64,000 nucleotides of DNA from Kappaphycus alvarezii (GCA_002205965.3 NADL03000047.1:62001-126000), one strand, 5' to 3'. Shown: positions 1 to 12,641, counted from the first letter of the stretch. Notes: generated from the sequence alone by a model not told the origin. Translations and numbers: made by a program.

Positions 1-1958
1 ATACTTCTTTGTTGTCTATGTAAAGAGGGTGAAGAGGGTTTCGGGAGGGAATCCGGAGGAAACCAAGCATCCTGAACATCCCGAGCTCCCCAAACACTAA
101 CACGAGCATCACACTACCACCACTATGTTATCTTGTCCGGCATGTTATCCTCAAAGCTGTGGCGTCCTTGTCTCCTTGGATAAAGTGTCTGTATACCAAA
201 GATCAAGGGAGCAATATCCATTATACCGCAGATTTTCCTTACTTCTTTGGACTTTTAGAGATTACCTCGAATTTCAAGGGCACAATAGGCCCAGTTACTG
301 CTTAACTTCAAAGCATTACTGGTCCTTGAAGGGATGATCGAAGGCATGCGTAGCCACTAAAGACCCAGAAAGACCATCGCTGCTACTAAGAGTTGAGTCA
401 GAGGGAATAATTCGCAGGTTTAATTGGTAGCGGCAGAAAACGGATAGATGATGTAATAGGGGAAAAATCAAGAAAATCAGAAGAACTGAAAGACACAAAG
501 ATATAAATAAAACGCAGAAACAAACAGAAAAGAAATGAAAACATCAAAACATCACAAATAAATAATCCCCCAGTGCCTGCACAAAAGGTACTACTACAAC
601 ATAGGATTCCTTACGGGAAAGGAGCGAATATTTGTCATGCCGCGTCGTAGATGCCACAGGAGCGGATAATCTCGAGTGGATTTCCGATATAGAGAGCGTT
701 TCACTCCGTATGAAGACTGCGGCGAGGAGATACTACCAGACAATGGCAATGAGTGCTGTCTAAGCAGAGAGAAAATACTTTTCAAGAAAAAGGCTGGGAG
801 TAATGTTGGGTTTTCGGATGGAAAACGAAATCAGAAACTTGACAGTAGGAGAGCTCATTATGAAGGATCTAAAACCATAGTCGGCAAGGGTCCTGTAGAC
901 CCCGCCGGGAGTAATGAAAATTCCAAGATTAAGGATACCGGGAAAGCGACAAGAGACGCGAAGAACGCGGACGCCGGCGCTGGACAGTAAAATAACCTTT
1001 TCTCTTGCTGTGCGATATCGCGCAACAACTGGGGCCTCTAGAGGTAGAAGCTCAATGACGGGTAAGCACAGTTACATAAATTTGCTGGTGACTTTTACAT
1101 ATATTGAATGTAAAGATTGTCCTTGGAAGGAACCAGGAAATCAGGGGAATTGGGAAAATCAGTGCTAATTTGCAACCAGCGAGAGTTCGAAACTTTGATG
1201 TACGGCATAGTTGACCCTCAATATATCCTTTTGGTTCCATTTCGACAGATCTCTTCCGACCCTCCGAAACAGGGCACGGAAGGAAATTTATTTGTCGATT
1301 AAATTACATCAGAGGGAATACAGGAGCGTGTATGGAGGGAGGTCCCCGAATAAGAGATATAATTCAAGTCATTTTTACCTACGGATCTCATATCGAGCGA
1401 CAGCAGTGGGAAAATGTGACACGTGGCGAGGCTCCATCAATTATCATCCAATTGGTTTCCCAAGCAAAAGAAGGGTTTAACTCTAGAATCATTTGCAGTC
1501 TAGTTTATGGAAAACGATCGAATTATTGGATTAGACCTGAAAGTGGGATAAAACGCTTTCATGTAACATTCGGCTATGATGATTTACTTTAAGGTGAAAT
1601 TTGGGACTTGTTACTGCTAGTTAACTTTACTCACACTGGCTGGAGGCTAATTGTAGAGTTTTTTTTGTGAGATTATCTACTTTTTGTGGACCCAAGTCAG
1701 AAGGAAGTACGAGTGCCGCCTCCTGTACTATATAGAATACATATTGGTGTGCCCCATTGCGACAAGGCATTCAATGGAAAGGTATTGAGGGCTCCCAAAG
1801 AAGCTTATACGAAAGCAAATGAGTCTCTTAGGTCTACGTATCCGTCCAGAGAAAGGCTCCCTTGACAATCGTACGCCCAGACTGGGACGCATTGGCCTAA
1901 TTATAGAAAAGAAACGAATTACGTTTCCCGTACCGGAGCACAGAGTCAGAAGGTTTAA
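1..1958. other. No recognisable gene
   Basis: Only short overlapping open frames (up to 104 codons at 676-990) are present on both strands, and none resembles a known family. Codon use and composition give no consistent coding signal. I see no tRNA, tandem repeat or clear LTR end. It is probably decayed transposon DNA like the sequence that follows, but this is inference. Confidence 0.4.
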
Positions 1959-2700
1959 ATGGCTGCAAAATACTTAATCAATATAGTCCGAAGGAATCAG
2001 AGACAGGAGGAGGTCAGGAAACTAAAATCTTTTGCAGGGGTATGGCAAAGTTTGAAACACGCTGTACCAGATTCCAGATACCATCTCAGTGCAGTTTTGG
2101 AGATCACTTCCAGCACGAGATTCGGCAAAGTACGACTGGCTGGAGCAGTAATATGCTCTATACTCTAGTAGAAGAGCCTTCGGGCCTAAAAATTTACTGC
2201 ACAAAGCGAAACACCACTGCTGCGATCCACTTGTACTCCTCGAGTTGGACAAAGAGGGCTACACTGGGTCCTGGGAGACAGGTCCTAGACAACAAGAGAT
2301 GTAATAATTATCCATATACTAGGATTCAAAGATCCGCATTCTCTATCCTATTACTCACAAAGAAATGAAAATCGTAAAGGACTCGCTTTGGGGGTTCCGG
2401 GAGTTTGTAAGGACACTAAGGGGCGGAAAATCAAATTATACATAGAAGATATGAGTACAGTGTTTATTGTTAGCTAGATGCTATCAAATCAAAAACAGCT
2501 GATGAGAGATGTGCGGCAACTGCACACAAATCTACGGAGGAACAGTATTCATCTAGAAACACAATAGATTCCCAGTGCTTGAACTTATAAGCAGATCGCT
2601 TATCGGGACGAAAGATGTTATTTGACTTCTACCAAGTGACAAAGAGTTCTACGACAGAGCTTAGGTTGGAGCGATCAAGTCAGACGACGGTCAAAACTGG
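1959..2700 (+). pseudogene. DIRS-like reverse transcriptase/RNase H relic
   Basis: Joining frames across several indels gives a run that resembles the RNase H part of DIRS-like retroelements. In order it has ITHKEMK followed by SLWGFREF (about 2350-2405, like the ITYKEL...FR core), EDMSTVFIVS (about 2445-2475, like the DN..VV motif), then LMRDVRQLHTNL with IHLETQ, IPSA and ADRLS (about 2500-2600, like the LMRELR...IRSA...ADRLSR tail). The upstream frame at 1959-2168 may be the end of the RT. Stops and frameshifts interrupt every part, so it cannot make protein. No tyrosine recombinase or terminal repeats were seen. The family call rests on motif order only. Confidence 0.4.
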
Positions 2701-4285
2701 GGTCTATAATAGCATTTTCGCTTGAGTAAAAGCTGATTCCGATTTCTTTACGGGAGGAAAAAGGAGACAGATTCAAGGTATTCATGCTCCTCCTGCGTCT
2801 TGTGGCCGATGGTATCAAAGGAAGCCTAGAGAACTCACGCTCTGAATTCAAAACGGAAGACAAGCAGGGCAAGAAGTGGGACGTGATCTGCGTGCATTTC
2901 AGCCACAACAGCAGTTGTATTGAACCGGCGATAAAGTGCGAGACCGTGTCATAGAAGAAAAAGGAGGCTCGCAAGCAGTTTCTATCTCAAAGGGGACGTA
3001 GCTAATGATAGCAGCCTAGGAGAGTACGATTAACCGCTAGTAAAATTCTATGTGAACACTTTTTGTCAATTCCTGCCATGCTGACCACCGTAATGCTCAC
3101 GAAGCATCCAGGTTAGATGTGCTGGCATGAATTGGCTGGATCTTCGATGGAGTAAATGTCAATCCCGGGTCTATCGGAAACTACGTATCGGTCTTAAATT
3201 CCTGGTATAGAGCCCTTGGACTAAAATCTCCTGTCATTGTGCGCGCGCTACCATGGAAAAGAAATGCTATATCAACATGTCGGAAAAAGATCCATCCAAT
3301 TTACTAAGAATCCCAATTACACTCGCATATATCAAAATTATTCTTCAGGTGGGCTCAAGGTTGTTAAGTCGCAAGATCTTATACAGGCAAGGATATGCCT
3401 TGCAATAAAATTGCAGAATTATACATTTGAAAGGCCTGGACTGACTGCGGGATTCATGTTGGAATAGATAGGCTGGCCTCCCTTCCACCTTCTGGTAGAT
3501 TGGAGTGCCATCCACAGCTTCCGACGCATCGTACGGTTTCGCAATTGGCTTGACAATGATACGATATCTGCGCTCCGGTACAAATTTACTGGATACCCCC
3601 ACATATCTACCACAGTAAATTAACCCCCATTTACAGAATTACAAGAGATGAGCTATTATGTATTATACCGTCCATTTTTTCGGGAAGAAAAATAAGGATG
3701 GAAATATGCTACGCCTAGTGAGGGCAACGATTATGAAGTCGTCCACCAACTTGATTTGATCTCGGAATTTCACAGAATGCAAAGCAGGAAGAAGAAAAGA
3801 CTTTACCAAGCAGGAAAAGGGAGGCTAGCGGCCTTCAAAAGGGGAAAAATCTGTCCGAGCCAGGAGCGGTTGAGTTGTCGTCGGTTGATCGCGACAGAAG
3901 TTCGTTGTTGTATGAGCGAACTGATAATCGTGACCAAGCGATCGCGCTCGAAGGCAGGGCTACTGCCTTTTCCGTAAAGCGATGTACTCAGCAATTCTGG
4001 ACAGACATCGTTTGGGACCGGGACCGGCAGACCCGTATATATCGAAAGCCATCGGGTGGAAGTCGAAGGAAGAGGATGGAAGTCGAAGTAGGAAGAGACA
4101 TAAATATGCGCTTTTATTTGAGATAGAAGGATAGCAAGGCATATAAACTACCTCCCGCGTTCAGGATGAATGGCTGAAAGTATTTATGTTGGGTTGCGAA
4201 TCAAAGCACCAGAGGGATATAGTTATGAAGTTCACAGTTCCCGTCTGTCAAAATAACTATTACAGTACAAAGCGAAAAAACGAAT
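2701..4285. other. Decayed intergenic DNA without a recognisable gene
   Basis: Short ORFs occur on both strands (for example 3237-3467 plus and 3345-3602 minus) but they overlap one another and match no family I know. No RNA gene or clear repeat was found. The stretch separates two retroelement relics. Confidence 0.4.
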
Positions 4286-5552
4286 CCTCTCCTGACTCAA
4301 TCTGCGGTTCTCGCCGCTAGCTTCGATCAGAAGCAGAGGGAAGCGTTCCACCAATTGCAGCTGCCCTGTCCAGAGCGAGCCTGGCTCCAAGCCTCTCTCC
4401 CTTCTCAATGGGCGGTCTAGGTCTCCTGCAAACTTCAGACATTACCGAGGCTGCATACGCAGCATCTGTAATTGATTCTTTCGACTTATCTCCGACCTGC
4501 TTACCCTTTCCAGGACCGCCACTTGGAAGAGATCCCGGTCTGCCATCTCGCTCTTATCCTCCCGCCACCCGCAGCTGTCTTCGTCGCTTACAGCTACGGC
4601 TCTTTTCGAGCGTTGTTCATCGCCGGTCCCCGGCGAAAGGCTCCAGTCTGCGATCACAACTGAACTCATGCTATCGAAGTCCGATAGCTTGTTCTCGTCC
4701 GCGGCAGCCCACGACCGGAGCACGGCTCCTCTCCGTGCGCACATCCTCCGCATCGACTGTTTTCTCTTCGCTTCCTCACCCCCACCGCGGTACGTACATG
4801 TCCTCTTCCGCCTGGAAAGTCGCTCTGGCTCTACGTCTCGGCATCGCGCTATTCCCTGGATCTACTCGCTGTCCGGTCTGCTCCCGCCGCTCGGCCGACA
4901 TCGCACCCGTCTTAGATCCAAGTGGTCAACACGCGTTGACCTGCAAATACGAAGACGGAATGACTCGTCGTCACCACATCCTCCGCAACGTTCTTGCCCG
5001 CTACTGCAAGGAAGTTGGGATCGTCGCCCTCGTCGAACATCCGCTCCTCCACCAGGTTCCCGACTCATCTGGGCATTCGGAGTCCCCCGTGCTACGAATG
5101 GATATTACATACCCGCTGCATACGGGCTTCACAGTACCGATATAGCCGTCGACGTTACTGTTGCCCACCCCTCCGCACGCCGCCACATTTCGCCAAGTAC
5201 GGTTACTGCCGGCGCCGCCGCGACACTCGCAGAGCGCGAGAAACATCGTCATTACGGCACTTACTGCAACCGAAACGATATCCTCCTCTCCCCCGTCGGG
5301 ATTGATATCTATGGCGCCTTGGGCGACGACGGTAAGGCTTTTTTCCGCCGCCTTGCTTCCTTCGCTGCTTCCGTCGCGGTTCCTCCCCTCAACAGGAGCT
5401 CCGCGACTTCGTTACCCGTTTTGCATTTAGTCTCCAAATAATGCAGGCGCGACAAGTTTCTACCCGCCGCCCGCATCCGTAGTTAATTTATAAATACCCT
5501 CCGCACGCCTCTGTGCGACATTGTATGACAAATAAAGATCTACCACCTGAGT
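4286..5552 (+). pseudogene. 3' half of a CCHC/restriction-like-endonuclease non-LTR retroelement (lineage i)
   Basis: The frame begins in the region after the RT (LP..MGGLGLLQ, then AYAAS). It continues to a zinc motif with C155, C158, H175 and C179 of the 245-codon frame at 4408-5145 (CPVC...GQHALTC), then RRHH. Next comes a split endonuclease core: RMDI at about residue 230 in that frame and DVTVAHP in the next frame (4668-5441), about 15 residues apart, as in the PD...D core of R2-type RLE domains. The tail AEREKHRHYG...GVDIYGALGDDG...FFRRLASFAAS is typical of these proteins. A frameshift near 5110 breaks the ORF. The last 80 bases end in an AATAAA-like signal at about 5531, and the same 3' end recurs elsewhere in the window. 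The RT core is missing. Confidence 0.7.
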
Positions 5553-5761
5553 GGCATTACTATCCTGGGTTGCATTTTAATTATCGGGACACTGTACTGA
5601 ATCATCGAGAGTCAATATGCATTACTCTCCAAAGTGAGGCTACAGTATCCTAATGCATTTATCTATGTTTAACTCAGTATATAAAGGATATTCGAGTCCC
5701 CTCTGCGGGACTTCGTTTTCCAAAGAAAGAAGTTCAGGACACTAAAGAATCTTGTCCTAAA

Positions 5762-6040
5762 ATGAAGTGGAATCTTGATGTCCCGATAGCCATGTTAATG
5801 CACACAAGGGGTAAAAATCGCAAAAAGGTTATGATTGACCCAGGGGCACGCTCTCGCATGTTTAAAGACAAGGAACTATTTTCTACGTTGAAGAGGTGCC
5901 AGGCACGCAATGGTGCGATGGCTGACGGCAGAAACATGACTGCATGTCAAATGGAAACTGTTTTAAATCTACAGTGCAGGGCGATCTGTAGGGACCAGTC
6001 TACTAGAACTTAAGGATGCTTTTTATATCCCTTATATATA
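5762..6040 (+). pseudogene. Ty1/copia aspartic protease fragment
   Basis: The 83-codon frame has the layout of a copia protease: KVMIDPGARSRM (active-site DSGA changed to DPGA), then KELFSTLKR, then VADG-like MADGR, and after a frame change LLELKDAFYIP, the usual flap end ('vLYVP'). The changed active-site serine and the stop at 6011 mean it is dead. The next expected part of the same polyprotein, the integrase zinc region, is found about 3.2 kb downstream at 9420, so this piece and the 9290-12150 piece probably came from one element. Confidence 0.6.
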
Positions 6041-6050
6041 TATATATACA
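6032..6050. repeat. (TA)n microsatellite
   Basis: A run of about eight TA units lies inside the protease relic, just after the codons for the flap end. It probably grew after the element died. Confidence 0.8.
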
Positions 6051-6337
6051 GTATTCTAAATTCCGTGCAGTTTCTGCGGGGTGCAACTTGATTCGGGCCA
6101 GGTTGACGTGATGAATTAATATGTTTGGGGCGGTCGGGCGAGCACGCCCGTTCGTTGGCATATCAAATGCATTCACTGGGGTTCCCAGTGGTAGTGTGAT
6201 CAACCGTCAAAGGTTGTGCCTGGAACGTGCGGCACAACCCTAAAAAACCAATAAAATTCGGTAGTCGAGGTGGGGGCTTTGCCACGCTACAAGGGACATA
6301 CTTGTGCGTCGGTGCACGCTTCTGTTGGACTGTGCGG

Positions 6338-6344
6338 TATTTAA
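6338..6344 (+). promoter_or_regulatory. TATA-like box followed by a small palindrome
   Basis: TATTTAA is followed at once by a perfect 7-bp inverted repeat around one base (ACCAGGA-G-TCCTGGT). A pyrimidine-rich stretch of about 170 bases then leads to an ATG at 6533. The arrangement resembles the promoter and leader of the LTR-borne ORF units elsewhere in the window. Confidence 0.35.
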
Positions 6345-6532
6345 CCAGGAGTCCTGGTGATTTCATGTGCATCCAACACCTCTCCCAGCATCAAGGTACG
6401 ATCAGACATCTCGTCGCCATTCGCTTGTCTTCCCTCACTCATCCATCCTCATCGTCCTCCATTCACCTCTCCATTGCCATCCATCATCACCTTACTTCTC
6501 TTCTCCCTCGCCAGCGGACAGCCAGTCTTGTC

Positions 6533-6858
6533 ATGGACGGCCTTCTGTCTGATGTTGGACCAGTTGCGAGGGCAGGTCACCTGCCCAGTGCCGCTCCGGT
6601 TATCCCGAGGGCGATGGTTGCTAGCAGAGACTGGCAGGTGCGCTTTGACACTGACGCGGGCTCGGTTGTTCAGCTTTGGATCGAGTTCATGCCTGCGCAC
6701 GCCGACGCGGCCAGTACTTCGAACTGCGTTTTGTTGTCGAGGAGAACCTCGATCTTGCTTTTGCGAGGTGTGCCAATGAGGCATCATACGCTACGAGGAT
6801 TGCCTCGTTAAATAGGGATGAAACATTCTTCTTCTTTTTCTTCCTCAGTACTCTGTAG
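6533..6858 (+). pseudogene. Small frameshifted ORF downstream of a TATA-like box
   Basis: The frame starts at ATG 6533 (MDGLLSDVGPVARAG) and reads well for about 60 codons (SRDWQVRFDTDAG, LWIEFMPAHADA). The sense then moves to another frame ending at 6858 (GQYFELRFVVEENLDLAFA, RCANEASYATRIA). The two parts join smoothly near 6710, so one indel has probably split a protein of about 105 residues. I do not recognise the family. It lies in the block that interrupts the copia relic and may sit in an LTR, by analogy with the LTR ORFs described below. No second copy was found in the window. Confidence 0.35.
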
Positions 6859-7500
6859 TTCACAGTCCGTTGAGGCGTCTTCTCGGCTCAGCTTAGACTG
6901 AAAAGTAGCTTGTATATAATAGTGGTGTACCGTCAGATAATTCCATGACAAGTAAACATTGCTGTCCTGTGAGCTCTTGCTCCCATCTGTCCATCAGAGA
7001 GAGTGAGATACGTTCTCACTAAGATATGTACGAGTAATTAAGGTCGTCTTTGTACCATAATGGTCATCCAAAGGTCACCTTGGCAACACAACTGACGCGA
7101 GAGTGTTGGCACGTACGCCAGCGCATTGTATTCGAAACAAGGTGTCCTTGTCAAATCAAAATTCTGTCAGGGCAATGCGTGCCTTGTGTATAAGTCATGG
7201 GCTATACCAAGGTTTGTCGTGAATGTTTTTCACCTGTCAAGGAACCCTTGACATTCTTACCTGATTGAGTGGGGTTCAGGGACTTCCTGAACGTAGCAGC
7301 GTTGGGCGCGGTTACACTCCATATGCAACTCGAAGGATGTTCCTCCCCATCGCCGTCCTCTTTGGGACCCACAAAGGTCATCCTAAGTTGTCTTTCTTCT
7401 TCTCAGAGAGCGACGCGGCCCACCCCAACAAAAATTTAAGGCGAGGATTTCCTTGTCCGTTTGTGGCTGGTCTCGGCATCAAACATCAACAACAGAAACA
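6859..7500. other. Spacer, possible LTR remainder
   Basis: There is no coding sequence I can support. The stretch follows the small ORF above and precedes the reverse-strand gypsy relic. A TATATAAT at about 6915 could be a second promoter box. LTR borders could not be fixed because no second copy is present. Confidence 0.3.
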
Positions 7501-7529
7501 ATTACACAGGACTTCCTGTGCGTAGCATC

Positions 7530-8870
7530 ACCGAGTTAGCTCGTGGCATCGTTTGCGACAAGGTCACCTCGTCTGCTTCCACTTGGTATGCCAGGGTATC
7601 CTGGTCCAGCTTTCCGTGACGGCTCTTCTCTGGCGTCCGCTTCGATGTTTTTCGAGGCGACCTTGTGTTTTCCCGGCCTGATAACATGGTCGAAGTAGTT
7701 CACCGTAGATGTGAACCACTTACATGTCTTCAACTTCAGGGAAGCCTCTGTATCCCGAAATAAGTTGAATGCTTCTTCAACATGATCGAAATGTTCCTCG
7801 ATGGATTTGGAGAAGATGATGATATCATCGAAGTACACCAAACAAGTCCTCCACTTGTATCGCACCAGCAGGATGTCGACAGTCTGCTAGAACGTGGCTG
7901 GTGCGTTGCACAGCCTGAAAGGCATTCGGTAAAACGGATAGCAGCCTTCGTGACAGACGAATGCTGTCTTGTCCTTATCCGACTCTCGAATAGATATCTG
8001 CCAGTAACCGCAATTACAGTATAAGGCGGTGAATACCGTCGTCTCACCTAGGGAGTCCAGGCATTCGTCCATACGGGCAGCAGGTTGCTGTCCTTGACCA
8101 TGATGGCGATGGCGTTGAGATTTCGGTAGTCGATGCAAAACCGCTTGCTCCAATCCGGTTCGGCTACCAGCACCACAGGGCGGCGAGCGATCTCTGCGGA
8201 GGATAAGCTCCCGTATTTGATCACGTAAGTCCTAACCCTTGCGCTTTTCTTCTTTAAGCTCTTGCTTGAGGTCCTCGAGCTTCTGCTCGAGCGGTGACTC
8301 TGCCATGGCGGCTCCGAAGAGCCGGCCGACATGAGCATCGCCTGCTACTGCTCGCTCCTCTCTACTTAGGGCGACCATAACCTGACGGACAGTCGTATGG
8401 AAGGAGTCTTCCTTCTCCTTGGTCTTCTCTTACAGCGCTGACTGGAAGGCGTTCAAACGATCTTCGAACATTTTTTCGAAAAGTGCCATCATCAAGCGAA
8501 GCTCAGGAAATAGTCAAACTTGAGGAACATACTCAATTCAAGATCCGGCAAGACTTCGGCCTTTGTTGAAACTGGGGAATCTCAGTCGTCTCCTCCGGCA
8601 TCGCCGGTGGTTGAGCAACTAGAACGGGTTCGCCCGATATCGGTTCCACTAATTGGGATGATGCCAGCTTGGGAAGAGGATCAGGAATTCCCTGATTAAG
8701 CGGTCGAGACGCACGCGATCCCTTGGAGTAGTTGACACGAGGAACTCCTCGCAAAGCGCGATCCGAGGGTCTTCCCCGGCTGTTCGCATTCGAAGCAAGA
8801 GGCATCTTGCTGATTTCAGTGGAACAAACCACAAAACGAAATAGAAGTGGTTCCTTCTACAAAATTTCAC
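7530..8870 (-). pseudogene. Ty3/gypsy pol relic (spacer and RT)
   Basis: Read on the minus strand, a leader (8870-8530) with SRGRPS and PRVNYSKGSRASRP leads to RT blocks in successive frames: EPDWSKRFCIDYRNLNAI (about 8165-8110), then GYWQISI and DKTAFVCHEG (about 8010-7955), then MPFRLCNAPATFQ (7930-7890), then VYFDDIIIFSKS (about 7840-7805), the catalytic YxDD variant FDD. After SLKLKTCKWF the frame decays, and there is no RNase H or integrase. Several frameshifts make it non-functional. It lies in reverse orientation between the two halves of the copia relic, so it entered later or with the block that split that element. Confidence 0.7.
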
Positions 8871-9289
8871 TCAATGGTTTCTCAGAAATGAAAACATTTC
8901 TGGGTCGGGAGACCACTTGTAGTAGAATTTGCTTACAAGGTCCACGCATCAGGTGGGGGTTTTAGAAACGGAGCTTCTTCATGAGATCAATCCAGCTGGG
9001 CTAGACAGCTACAGGACTAGCAGGGCAGGTCGACCGTAGGTCGCGCTCGAAAGGACTAGGAAGACGCCGAGGATCATCCAGGTGATCCGGGAGTGGGGAT
9101 CGATTGAAGAGAAAAGGGAAAGGAGGAAGAAAAGAAAGAATGGAGGAGCAGGGAGACGGTTAATAAGGGTAGGTGATCCTACTCCTGGAATCGCCTGAAA
9201 GGGTTAGTTCTACAGTGGCACTGTCAACTAATTAGTCCTACAGTAATTACTAAAATAAAGGGATAATTAAGGGAATAGATGTAATTTCC
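8871..9289. other. Spacer at the edge of the block splitting the copia relic
   Basis: No gene is visible. The stretch is purine-rich on the plus strand around 9100-9150. Its right border is near the point where copia coding sense resumes at about 9290. Confidence 0.35.
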
Positions 9290-12150
9290 TTGGCCCTACA
9301 CGTGGCCCTAAAACGTGGTCGTCATACTTGGCACTACACGTGTGCGCTGGACAGGACAGCCTGTCCGTACTGCATTAAGACAGTATGCGCGCGCGAAAAT
9401 AAAATATCAGGTTCCCACAGATTGGACTTGTGGCATTTAAGGTTTGGCCATGGAAACGAAGCAATGATTAATGAGATGTCTCGTAACAATACGTGAATGG
9501 ATTGGACTTGAAAGCAGAAGCCCTACATGAGGTAGACCGCACACCGTGCAGAATGGGAAAGCAAGTTAATTTGACGCTTGACTCTAGGAGCAGTATGCTA
9601 TCGGTGCCTGGGGAAGTTTTTTTCACAGATGCATATGGTCCTATGCCTCTGAAAAGCAAAAGGAAACCATTATTTTGTTTCACTTATCGAAGGAAACACC
9701 AAATACAAGGAAGTCAGGCTAATGAAAAAAATAAGTTTCCTCCTTTATTTTAAACTTATCAGAGCCAAATTTGAGATTATTTCTGATTGCCGTATTAAGA
9801 ATATATACTCGGATAACGGGGAGAGTATATAAGCCTCCAGAAAGAGCTTGAAGAGCTCTATATTCAATGGGAATAATGCGCCCCATATACATTAGACCAG
9901 AATGGCATTGCGAAAAGACTTAATGGAACGGTTATGGAGACCACAAGAACCATGTTGATTCTTTCAGGTCTGCCTGATACATCCTGGGGGGTGCCCGTGA
10001 TCACCGCCGCCACTATTCTGAACTTAACAGGCACAAGGAAGCCAAACAGAAAGACACACTTTGAGGTGTTGAAAAGTAAGAAGCCAGACGTCTGAAACTT
10101 GCGAGTGTTTGGGTGTGAGGAATGGGTACATAATACCTCGAAGAGTAAGAAGAAATTAGACCCTAGGGCAAAGAAGGGAATACTGTGGAGGTATTTGCTA
10201 CAACTGAACTACAGGGTCTGGATTATTGAGGAGGGGCGTGTCGTTCATGCACGGCATGTTCGATTCAATGAACAAGTATTTCCTGGAAAGGAATGGACTA
10301 AGAGACACGCATCTAAAGTGTGTCCTGCTTTGGAGGGACTATGAAATCCGATAACCCTGTTACAAGAGAGTGAAGCAGTAACATAACCTGCAACGTACGA
10401 TGGATCTTCGGCAAATACTGATTAAATCATAGGATATGATGATGATGCATCCAAAAATGAGCTGTCACAGCCCACAGTACAGCGAAAAGAAGAGATGCTC
10501 ACATACTATCCTCCTCCGACTCCGAGTCGGGAGGTGAGTCACCCTCAGAAGCAGGGATGATAGCTGATAGCTGAAGCAGATGAAAAAAATTCCTAAGGAC
10601 ATTAAAGAAGCTATGGAGAGTACTGAGAGTAAGTTGTGACAGCAAGCTATCGAAAATGAGATTAATAGCATTTGGTCTACAGACACATGGGCTGTGGAGC
10701 CCATACCAAGTGACGACAAAGTTCTTTATACCAAGATGATATTTGACCGAAAGCGGAATTCTGATGGATCAATTGACGAGTATAAGGCCAGGCGTGTCGC
10801 AGGAGGGTTTCAGGAGGGGCAAGTGGATGATGTTTATGCTCCCGTACTTGATTTTTCTACTGTAAAGCTCTCGCTAGCATGCATTGATCATGGGTGGGTT
10901 GTGCATCATCTCGATGTCAAGAACGCCTTTCTCCATGGGAAACTGGACGCTAGTAGCAAGATATTTGTTAAGGCCCCACAAGGCATGACTATTGGTTGAA
11001 GCTTGGAACAGTCTTGAGGATACATAAAGTACTGTATGGCTTAAAGAAAGCGGCGAAGGTTTGGCTGAAACTGTTCACAAACAGTGTGCTTTCTCTCGGA
11101 TTCAAAGAAGTGAGTGGTAAGGAGTTTTTCCTCCGAGCTTTAGTCGAAGACAGTGAAGTATGGATTTTGGTTTATGTCGATGACATACACGTAATGAGCC
11201 ATGCCTATTATTCTGTGTACATGTTGAAGCAAATACTAAGCTCTAAATTTCAACTGAAGGACCTCTGCAGATTGAATTCTTTCTTGGGGTTGATTTCTTA
11301 TGTAATGAGCATGGGTTGTGTCTGCGGCAGTCGCACTTCGTCAGGTTCCTCTTGCAGAGATTTGGAATGCATAACTGTCGCAGTGTGGAAAAACCTCTCT
11401 CGCCACAATATGCATTGCGAAAGGGAAGCTCCCTATTTCTGAACGAACAAGGAAAATACAATAATCAGGTGGCAATCGGTGGTTTGGTTTTCCCTGCGAC
11501 ACGGAATAGGCCAGATATTTGTGCGGAAGTCGGAACACTTGCCCGAAAGCTAGTCATACTAGCAAAAATGATTGGGAAATGGTTGAAAGTGTGTTCAAAT
11601 TCCTAAAGGGCACTTCTGAGTTGGGATTAAATTGGATTTTACTAAGAATGGAGAGTATACAGAAGTGATTGGCTTCAGTGATGCAGATTCTGCAGACGGG
11701 CATGAGACGTTCAGATTAACAAGCAGGTGCGTAATACTTGTAGATCGGACCCCTGTTACGTGGAAGTCTAAGAAGCAGGCTTAATTCGCACTGTCTTCGG
11801 GTGAAGCTGAATTCATTGCATAATGCTAGTGCGTCAAGCTGATAAAAGGAGTCCGCACAGTTCTATCGAGTCTTTATCTGCGATATGCAACTCCTACACT
11901 AGTACTTGACGACAAAAAAGGGGGCAATTAAGTGGTATAAAGCTGAAAACGGCCAAAATGTGTACACAAGGTATTATTTGTAAGAGATACAGTCTCAAAA
12001 ATGTACTAGGAACATCAAACACCGCCATAGTGAGAGCATGATTGCCGATATTATGACAAAGAGTTTTCCAGGCCGTTTATTCAAGAGATTTTGGACAATG
12101 CTAGGCCTCGGAAGCATAACTGCCGATAGTTCTCTTAATTAGCTTGGTAA
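9290..12150 (+). pseudogene. Ty1/copia integrase-RT-RNase H relic
   Basis: Motifs appear in the normal copia order, spread over several frames. There is a zinc-region WHLRFGHGNEAMI (about 9430) and the integrase core start PGEVFFTDAYGPM (about 9612). The integrase end is RVFGCEEWVHN with KLDPRAKKGI (10099-10180). RT has YKARRVAGGF (about 10780), HHLDVKNAFLHGKL (about 10905), KVLYGLKKAAKVW (about 11027) and the catalytic VYVDD (about 11175). RNase H has EVIGFSDADSADG (about 11660), TWKSKKQA and ALSSGEAEFIA (about 11800), and a final KSFPGRLFKRF (about 12060). Many stops and frameshifts are present. The RT resembles plant-type Ty1/copia rather than the GalEa-like copies further right. Confidence 0.8.
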
Positions 12151-12641
12151 GAATGGAACATCGCTATCAGTTTGAATTCTTGTATTGATGTATGCTTCTG
12201 TTAGAAAATATGTTACATTATGTTATCATGATCTGACAAGATGTCTAAGTACGTGGATTGACAAGACGTTTTGAGGCCCACTCTGCAATCTAGTGCAGCT
12301 ATTTATACTTAAAACCCATAGTTAACCCACTATTTCCTCGCAAGAAGGACCTGTGTAAACGTATACACAAAGGAAGTTATTTTTTTTATACCCTTCAATA
12401 CCTAGTCCGATTTCCCGACCAAAGATGTTTTTCTTCAGTCCTTCAACTCTAAGAAAAGTAATTAATCTGGTTCAAGGTCGCTGGAAGGCTGGCTCCAGAC
12501 TAGCCAACAGGAAGTCCGGGTTGGACGTGACACCGGCTGTAGCGTGGATTTGCACAAATATCCGCTAACCTTCCCGTATTATTCCATGGCCCTGACTGCA
12601 ACGCTTCTTGCGACTTCGGTTATAACGGCGTATGCGTCTGG
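12151..12641. other. Likely 3' LTR remainder of the copia relic
   Basis: Non-coding sequence follows the end of RNase H. A TATTTATACTTAAAACCC stretch at about 12300 looks like an LTR promoter. The matching 5' LTR was not found, so borders are unknown. Confidence 0.3.

Noticed and set aside
4442-4753. Minus-strand ORFs over the first RLE relic
   Set aside because: Antisense shadows of a well-supported plus-strand endonuclease region.
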